A DNA stretch of 13,509 bases from Chloroflexota bacterium. GTDB taxonomy: Bacteria; Chloroflexota; Dehalococcoidia; Lucifugimonadales; JACPCL1. A model generated the notes under the pieces. That model was given only the letters and a program-made list of their open reading frames with translations. It did not search any database and was not told the DNA's origin. A program made the position numbers and the translations under genes. Of the stretch, positions 4,930 through 10,264 are shown one piece after another. Within the stretch, counting starts at the first letter, position 1. Every line of letters begins with the position of its first letter. The DNA lies in the NCBI GenBank assembly GCA_016210375.1, contig JACQUH010000209.1, forward strand, positions 1-13,509. The letters run 5' to 3'.

Positions 4930-7623
4930 TTACGGTACCAGGATTCCTGCGCTGGTGACGTACAGCCAGTAGCCCTTACCGAACACCAGGTTCGCGAAGG
5001 TCTTTGGAGTGATCTTCGTCCACTTATTGGTGGCCGGGTCATAGGTGTAGGCCGCAACCCAGCTTGGCAGGCTCAGGAAGTAGGCATCGGCGCCGGTGGT
5101 CGTGGTCCCAGGTGTGACATCCGTCACGTTGAGGGTCACCACGGGCACCAGGTTCCAGCCAGCCTCCACCGCTATGAACGGTGGCAGGTTGCCGCTCAAG
5201 CCCGGGTCTGGGATATTGACCGAGAGCGGCGTGAAGGAGCTTGTCTTCACCCAGTAGGCATGTTTGGAGTCCATGCTCGTCAGGGCGCTCGTCCCGGTGC
5301 CGCTCAGTGTGCCGTCGGCCCCACGGGTCGCGACCAGCCACGTCTTGGTGGCCGCCTCGTAGGTGATGACCGACGACACGTCCGCCACCGTGACGACAGA
5401 GTTGATGGCCGTGCTCTCCGGCTCGTTGGGCAGGGAGATCAGGTTGTTGCCCGGCGACAGCGGAATGCTGGCCTTCTTCCTGGCGATGACCTTGAACTCC
5501 TTGGTGCTTACCGCGGCCTGGTCGTTGGTCGCCACGTCGGTGGAGCTGATGTTGACCGTGTAGGAGCTCCCCTCCGTGAGTCCGGAGGCAGCGTAGCTCC
5601 ACTGCTTCCCGTCGGCGGACAGTTGCCCCGCCGTCTTCACATCAGCCTGCGTGCCTCCCTTCACCCCGAAGGTAGCCGACTTGATTGTCACCTTCTCGCT
5701 GAAGTTGACGGTAACGAAGGGGCTCGTGCTGGGCACGTCCTTGGTGGCCGCAGTGATATCCAGGCCGCCCGCCGTTACCACGCCCACCGTGGGAGCCGTG
5801 GTGTCCTGGGTGAATGTGATGGCCGCTGCATCGGCAGGGTCCTTCTTGGTCGCGGTACTAGGGTTGTTGTTGACGTCGGTGACCTGGACCTCCACGGCCT
5901 TCTTGCCGTCCGCGCCGCTGACGTTGAAGGTGGACTGCCAGGTGTTCGTCCCCGTCGGATTCGCGGTCAGGGCGGCTGGTGTCTCCGTGGGCAGCAGGTA
6001 CACTTTCACCGTTGGCACTCCGCCTATGGGCTCAGTGGCGGTAACCGTGATCACCACCTTGTCCTTGGTGACCGTCTTGTCCAGGGTTACGGTCACCGTG
6101 GGTGCAATCTTATCTGTGGCCTTGTCTATGGCCGCGTTGTTGGAGGCGTTGGCAGGGTTGCCCGCCAGGTCTGCTACGGCAGCGCCGGAGGCTACAGTGT
6201 TGAACTCTACCTTTGGCCTGGCGTCCCGAGCGAGGGCCGTGCCCATGGTCAGGTACACGGTGCCTGGGTTGTCCGTGTACACCGTGGCGCCCGTCGGAAC
6301 CACGCCGCCCACCAGGAAGTCCCCGGGCTGCGCCGAGGCGGCGTCAATGCCCTCGTTGAACCGTACTGCGATGCTGGTGGTCCGATTGCTCTTTTCCACC
6401 GCAGGGCTACTGGAGGTGTCCCAGTACTTGCCCGTTTCCGCGCCCGTCAGCAGGGGCGTCTTGGTGTCCAGCCGCAGCCGGCAGGGCTGGTCGCCGTCTT
6501 TGGAGGTATCGCAGTCGCTGGTGCCCTTGTTGCCCGCCACGTCGCTGGCCTGCACCATCCACAGGATGTCCAGCTCCGTGTTCAACCCGGTCAGCTCAGC
6601 CGCGGGCTGCTTGGTGAAGGTGATGGTGGCATCGCTGCTGGCGCCGGTGACCGTGGCCCCGACCTGCTCGTTGGCGCTAGCGAAGCACGTCGCGCTAGGG
6701 TCGGCGACCACGGAGCTATCCGACACCTTCAGCACTTTGCCGTAGGTCGCGTCTGTGGGGTCCGTCACCGTGGACAGCTTACAGGTGCTGTCTATGTCCA
6801 TGAAGATGGTGACGTTGGAGACCGACATGCCCGCGCCGCCCTGGTCCGTGGCGGAGCCGCCGAAGACCGGCCGGCGGTCCTGGCTGCTGTACTTGTCCAC
6901 GGGCGCAAAGCCACCGAAGACGGGGCCGCGGGTGTCCACGCTGGCGGTCACTGTCCGTGTAATCGTAGCGCCCGAGGCGTTGACATCCTTGAAGGAGGCA
7001 GTGATGGTCGCCTGGTCCAGGGCCCACAGCCTCTTCGGGGTGGTGGTTATGGAAGTGCTGGTGCCCAGGTTCACTGTTGCCTTGAAGATGCCGGTGTTGA
7101 AGTCCGTCTCCACGGCGGTGTCGGTCAAACCGACGCCGTCCTGGGTGCTGGTGAGGGTGACCAGCACGCCATCCTTCGCGCTGCTCTTGTAGGTGATGTC
7201 AATCAGCGTGTCCGTGGCGATGTCAACCCCGGTGATGATGTCAACGACGCCCTGGGCGGCGCTGAATATCACTACATCCAGGTTCGCGTTGGGAACGGTG
7301 GACCCAGCGTTGAAGGCCACCGGCTTCTCAATGACCGGCTTGCTGAGCAGGGTGACCCGCTTGACCCCCCCCGCCAACAGCTTCGCGCCCGGCGCGATGT
7401 TCACATTGGTGTCTTTCGGAGAGGTGGCCACGTTGAAGTCGGCGTCGGTGATGGTAACGGTCACCGCTGCGCCGGCCCCGGCGTTGGTGTACCACGCCTT
7501 ATTGAACGTGACAGTGCCATCCACCGTCGCGGAGGGCGCCGCCAGCGCGGAGATGGCGCCGACAATGGTGATGAGCAGGGCCGTCAGCCCGAAGAAGGTC
7601 AGGAAACTAAGTCGCTTTTTCAC
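4930..7623 (-). CDS. Large secreted Ig-like / S-layer-like surface protein
   Basis: This 897-residue exported protein probably forms part of the cell envelope or S-layer. The N-terminus MKKRLSFLTFFGLTALLITI... is a signal peptide with likely cleavage after SALA (about residue 28). The first domain contains the VTVTITDADFNV motif seen in archaeal and Chloroflexota surface proteins. Ig-like segments start near DTRGPVFGG (about 229), LDTKTPLL (388), DKIAPTVTVTLDK (506) and DTTAPTVG (608), with SbsA-like FNEGID and VNFSEKV strands. Four cysteines (about 281, 313, 371 and 381) could form two disulfides. The last 175 residues hold two copies of a GWNL...YW module. No SLH domain, LPXTG or C-terminal anchor is visible, so attachment is unknown. 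The start is GTG with AGGGGG 6 nt upstream (7630-7635). The gene lies downstream of rho but has its own promoters. The surface role is inferred from architecture. Confidence 0.88.
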   Translation of the reverse strand: MKKRLSFLTFFGLTALLITIVGAISALAAPSATVDGTVTFNKAWYTNAGAGAAVTVTITDADFNVATSPKDTNVNIAPGAKLLAGGVKRVTLLSKPVIEKPVAFNAGSTVPNANLDVVIFSAAQGVVDIITGVDIATDTLIDITYKSSAKDGVLVTLTSTQDGVGLTDTAVETDFNTGIFKATVNLGTSTSITTTPKRLWALDQATITASFKDVNASGATITRTVTASVDTRGPVFGGFAPVDKYSSQDRRPVFGGSATDQGGAGMSVSNVTIFMDIDSTCKLSTVTDPTDATYGKVLKVSDSSVVADPSATCFASANEQVGATVTGASSDATITFTKQPAAELTGLNTELDILWMVQASDVAGNKGTSDCDTSKDGDQPCRLRLDTKTPLLTGAETGKYWDTSSSPAVEKSNRTTSIAVRFNEGIDAASAQPGDFLVGGVVPTGATVYTDNPGTVYLTMGTALARDARPKVEFNTVASGAAVADLAGNPANASNNAAIDKATDKIAPTVTVTLDKTVTKDKVVITVTATEPIGGVPTVKVYLLPTETPAALTANPTGTNTWQSTFNVSGADGKKAVEVQVTDVNNNPSTATKKDPADAAAITFTQDTTAPTVGVVTAGGLDITAATKDVPSTSPFVTVNFSEKVTIKSATFGVKGGTQADVKTAGQLSADGKQWSYAASGLTEGSSYTVNISSTDVATNDQAAVSTKEFKVIARKKASIPLSPGNNLISLPNEPESTAINSVVTVADVSSVITYEAATKTWLVATRGADGTLSGTGTSALTSMDSKHAYWVKTSSFTPLSVNIPDPGLSGNLPPFIAVEAGWNLVPVVTLNVTDVTPGTTTTGADAYFLSLPSWVAAYTYDPATNKWTKITPKTFANLVFGKGYWLYVTSAGILVP

Positions 7624-7788
7624 TACCTACCCCCTGTTCCAGTTTGGAGAATGGTGGGACTTCCGATGGAGCCTAACCCTGGACCGAAGCCCGGGTCCGG
7701 TCCGCTACGGGGCAACAAGGACGGGTCCGCTCGGGCGGGGATGAGAAAATATGAGGATGAGTCCATACGATCTCCTTCTGGGCTTAAC
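7624..7788 (-). other. Long 5' leader of the S-layer-like gene, function unknown
   Basis: Between the proximal promoter and the GTG there are about 165 nt without a coding frame of note. The segment 7681-7703 (GGACCG...CGGTCC) can fold into a GC-rich hairpin. Two related GGGTCCG strings recur at 7693-7699 and 7724-7730. I do not recognise a known riboswitch class. A stabilising 5' UTR, as is common for abundant S-layer mRNAs, is one possibility. Confidence 0.35.
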
Positions 7789-7795
7789 CCACGCA

Positions 7796-7825
7796 TTTTT
7801 ACAGGATGCGGCTATCCGTTGTCAA
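7796..7825 (-). promoter_or_regulatory. Proximal promoter of the S-layer-like gene
   Basis: On the minus strand there is a perfect -35 box TTGACA (7820-7825), an 18-bp spacer and TAAAAA (7796-7801). A start near 7789 would leave a leader of about 165 nt before the GTG at 7623. The -35 is strong and the -10 moderate. Confidence 0.6.
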
Positions 7826-7914
7826 TACCCACAAATACGCCTGCTCGGAGACCGAGGAGGCGCATGTTTGCTGCTGGTCACTGTTTAGCAGGCGGACCGC
7901 TGTATCCATCTTAT

Positions 7915-7945
7915 CAGAACGATGGAGGCTTTCCATCGTCAGGTG
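7915..7945. other. Hairpin inside the rho/S-layer-like intergenic region
   Basis: ACGATGGA (7919-7926) and TCCATCGT (7932-7939) form a perfect 8-bp stem with a 5-nt loop, downstream of the distal promoter on the minus strand. On the plus strand a TTTTTT run begins 10 nt later, too far for a standard terminator. It may structure the long leader or a small RNA. Confidence 0.35.
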
Positions 7946-7986
7946 GACTTTTTTGCTACTTTACTGAGAAGCAATAGGCTAGGCGG

Positions 7987-8015
7987 ACTATAGGCCAAAA
8001 CCGATACGATGTCAA
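7987..8015 (-). promoter_or_regulatory. Distal strong promoter upstream of the S-layer-like gene
   Basis: On the minus strand there is TTGACA (8010-8015), a 17-bp spacer and TATAGT (7987-7992), the best sigma70 match in the window. A start near 7980 lies about 355 nt before the S-layer-like gene. It drives either that gene through a long leader or a separate small transcript. Confidence 0.65.
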
Positions 8016-8165
8016 GCGGTTACGGGGTGTTCCCAGGCGGATTTAACACATGTGACCAGGGTGGCAATCGCCTGACCCCGCCAAGCCAGGACGGGCGAGG
8101 GGGTGAAATGATGGCGCTGGCGCACGCCGGTCCCGCCTGTTTCGCCTGCTGGCGTCAAAGTTGCA
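8016..8165. other. Intergenic DNA after rho
   Basis: No gene and no clear stem plus T-run terminator follows rho on the minus strand. Rho transcripts may read on toward the S-layer-like leader or end by Rho itself. Confidence 0.35.
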
Positions 8166-9470
8166 CTAGACCTCTTTGTGAAGGGTGGCGAGGAAGTCCG
8201 CGTTGCTCCGCGTCTTGGACAGGCGCTCCAGGACCTTTTCGGTGGCCTCGGTGTTCTCCATGCCGTCGGAGGTGATGAGGCTGACCATGCGGCGCAACAG
8301 CCAGACCTGGCGAAGGGTGGCCTCGTCCAGGATCAGCTCCTCGCGGCGGGTGCCGGAGCGCTGGATGTCTACGGCCGGGAAGACGCGGCGCTCGGCCAGT
8401 CGCCGGGTGAGGTGGAGCTCCCAGTTGCCCGTGCCCTTGAACTCCTCGTAGATAACGTCGTACATGCGGCTGCCGGTGTCTATCAGGCACGTGGCGATGA
8501 TGGTAAGGCTGCCGAAGCCCTCGGTGTTCCGGGCAGCGCCGAAGAACCGCTTGGGCGGATAGAGGGCTACCGGGTCAATGCCGCCGGAGAGCGTGCGGCC
8601 GGTGCTGGGCAGGGAGAGGTTGTACGCCCTGGTAAGGCGGGTGATGCTATCCAGCAGGATGGCCACGTCCTTGCCGCACTCCACCAGGCGCTTGGCGCGC
8701 TCCAGGCAGAGCTCTGCCACACGGCAGTGGTCCTCCACCGGCTCATCAAAAGTGGAGCCAAAGATCTCGCCTTTGACGGAGCGGCTGACATCGGTGACCT
8801 CCTCGGGCCGCTCGCCGATGAGTGCGACCAGGAGGTGAATCTCCGGGTGGTTGATGGTGATGCCGTTGGCGATGTCCTTCAGGATGGTGGTCTTGCCTGC
8901 CTTGGGGGGCGAAACGATCATGCCCCGCTGTCCCTTGCCGATGGGCGCCACGAGGTCTATGAGCCGGGGGGATAGGGCCTGGGGCGCGTTCTCTAGCTTG
9001 ATCTGGTGGTCGGGGAAGACGGGGATGAGCGTCTCAAAGTGGGGGCGATTGCGGGCGGCCTCGGGTTCCATGCCATTGACGGCCTCCACCCGGACGAGGC
9101 CGTAGTAGCGCTCGGCCTCCTTTGGAGGCCGGACCTGGCCGGTGACGGAATCGCCGGTGCGCAGCCCGAAGCGGCGGATCTGGGACTGGGAGACGTAGAC
9201 GTCTTTCTGTCCAGTCTTGGCAAGGCCATTCTGTCGCAGAAAGCCGTAGCCGTCGCCCATGATCTCCAGGATGCCGCTGGCCAGGAGCATTCCCTGCTGC
9301 TCGGCGCGGCTTCTCAAGAGGAGCTGGAGGATGTCAGCCCGGGGCATAGCCGTCAGGCGGGAAGGCTCCTCCAGGCCTTCCTGGGCAGCCAGGGAGATCA
9401 GCTCATCCTTGGTCTTGTCGTCCAGCTCGGAGAGATAGGAGGGGGTCTGAGTAGTCAATCCTGATTCCAC
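8166..9470 (-). CDS. rho: Transcription termination factor Rho
   Basis: Rho is the hexameric RNA-dependent ATPase and helicase that releases RNA polymerase at Rho-dependent terminators. The protein has 434 residues, close to the usual 420. The N-terminal helical domain (about 10-55) is followed by the cold-shock-type RNA-binding fold with the motif LEIMGDGYGFLR (about 69-80). The ATPase core shows GKGQRGMIVSPPKAGKT (Walker A, about 178-194), the LIGERPEEVTDV stretch, VAILLDSITRLTRAYN (Walker B, D near 274), and LSGGIDP of the central-pore loop region. The start is GTG at 9470. It has no Shine-Dalgarno; instead TATAAT lies 3 nt upstream, hinting at a leaderless message. It is transcribed leftward, divergent from the RND-ABC operon. 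Confidence 0.97.
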   Translation of the reverse strand: MESGLTTQTPSYLSELDDKTKDELISLAAQEGLEEPSRLTAMPRADILQLLLRSRAEQQGMLLASGILEIMGDGYGFLRQNGLAKTGQKDVYVSQSQIRRFGLRTGDSVTGQVRPPKEAERYYGLVRVEAVNGMEPEAARNRPHFETLIPVFPDHQIKLENAPQALSPRLIDLVAPIGKGQRGMIVSPPKAGKTTILKDIANGITINHPEIHLLVALIGERPEEVTDVSRSVKGEIFGSTFDEPVEDHCRVAELCLERAKRLVECGKDVAILLDSITRLTRAYNLSLPSTGRTLSGGIDPVALYPPKRFFGAARNTEGFGSLTIIATCLIDTGSRMYDVIYEEFKGTGNWELHLTRRLAERRVFPAVDIQRSGTRREELILDEATLRQVWLLRRMVSLITSDGMENTEATEKVLERLSKTRSNADFLATLHKEV

Positions 9471-9473
9471 CTT

Positions 9474-9479
9474 ATTATA
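9474..9479 (-). promoter_or_regulatory. Perfect -10 box abutting the rho start codon
   Basis: TATAAT on the minus strand is separated from the GTG at 9468-9470 by only AAG. No TTGACA-like box lies 17 bp upstream. If used, transcription would begin at or just inside the annotated start, giving a leaderless mRNA or a start slightly further in, such as the TTG at codon 5. Confidence 0.5.
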
Positions 9480-9910
9480 AGGTTAAATAGAGCGGTAACT
9501 GGTTGCGTTGCGGGGCGAGCGAGGGAGGGAGACCAAAGGCCTTCAGCACGGCGGAGAGGGCCAACCTGTGGGCAATGGGTACTGTTCTCTTTACTAATGC
9601 CATGAATGAGCACATTGACGCCGATCTGCGGGCGAGGCACAGGCTGACCTTGCCTGCGCTAGTTTTGGAGAGCCACAGTCACAAAGGGCGGTTACGGCTA
9701 GAGGACGTTCATAACCCTGGCAAGAGGTTATCCGCTGGCTTCACACTAAAGGAGGAACCGAAAGCGAGTCAACTAGAGGCAATCACCACTATAGCATACC
9801 AAGGCAAGTCCGTCTATAGGCATATGGCAAGGTGCTGTTTGCTCGTGCGTGGTATTCAATTCCCCCGACTGATGGTCATGAACCAAATACTTATGCTCCC
9901 ATAAGAAGGA
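9480..9910. other. Intergenic DNA without a recognised gene
   Basis: This stretch of about 430 bp separates the divergent rho and RND genes. A plus-strand frame at 9503-9904 (133 codons) is open, but its product matches nothing I know. No start in it has a convincing Shine-Dalgarno, and its base use is less GC-biased than the neighbouring genes. I treat it as non-coding unless homologues are found. Confidence 0.35.
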
Positions 9911-10088
9911 CGTTACCCCTATCCCTGTCCCTTCCCCCTTGCGGGGGAAGGGACAGGCTCTTCCCGCACGGGAAGGAGGAGAACACCCAGCTGATGAAAC
10001 AGTGGGATGCGGCTCTGCCGCATCCCACTGTTTCAAACTTATCTTCTCCCCCTTCCCCCAAGGGAAGGGGGAGTCAGAGGGGGTTAGG
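9911..10088 (+). repeat. GC-rich intergenic hairpin repeat, copy B
   Basis: This copy has the same three-hairpin plan as the one at 4638. The left hairpin is at 9924-9957 (15-bp perfect stem, TTGC loop). The central one is at 9995-10035 (perfect 19-bp stem, TCT loop, core GATGCGGC). The right one is at 10046-10073 (CTCCCCCTTCCC stem, CCAA loop). It ends with CAGAGGGGGTTAGG, almost identical to copy A. The outer part of the central stem differs in sequence from copy A but stays fully paired. Confidence 0.75.
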
Positions 10089-10153
10089 TCAGAACCCAAT
10101 TGGCACGTTATTTAGTCAAAGACAGCAAGTCGGGCGTTGGGTGAACTTGGAAC

Positions 10154-10171
10154 CTGGCACTTCAGTGCCAG
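10154..10171. promoter_or_regulatory. 18-bp palindrome upstream of the RND operon, possible operator
   Basis: CTGGCACT-TC-AGTGCCAG is a perfect inverted repeat with a 2-nt centre, about 95 bp before the RND start candidates. A related string, CCTGGCACTGTGCC, occurs at 3807-3820. It could bind a dimeric regulator of the export operon, but it could also be a small REP-like repeat. Confidence 0.3.
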
Positions 10172-10249
10172 TGGACGGTACCACCACTACAAAGCAAGCA
10201 GTAAGAGCAACGGCGCTGCCTTGCGCCGCCTGGTGATTACCCTCGGGAG

Positions 10250-10255
10250 TATACT
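10250..10255 (+). promoter_or_regulatory. Candidate -10 box of the RND-ABC operon
   Basis: TATACT matches five of six consensus bases. A start near 10262 would put the GTG at 10265 almost at the 5' end and the AGGAGG at 10276-10281 about 15 nt in. No good -35 box is seen at 17 bp. A small hairpin (CGGCGC/GCGCCG, 10211-10228) lies just upstream. Confidence 0.35.
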
Positions 10256-10264
10256 ATTCCTAAT

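Noticed and set aside
7624..7788. A known riboswitch in the leader of the S-layer-like gene
   Set aside because: I looked for cyclic-di-GMP, SAM, cobalamin and fluoride-type core motifs and found none that fit.
4894..7977. A 1,027-codon open frame on the plus strand opposite the S-layer-like gene
   Set aside because: Its product is low-complexity, rich in Gly, Arg, His and Val, with no domain or signal. It starts inside the terminator hairpin and mirrors the GC-rich third positions of the real gene. The opposite strand has a signal peptide, an SD and recognisable Ig-like domains.
9503..9904. A 133-codon plus-strand frame between rho and the RND gene
   Set aside because: There is no SD, no known motif, and base use unlike the neighbours. 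It is kept as an unexplained intergenic region rather than a gene.
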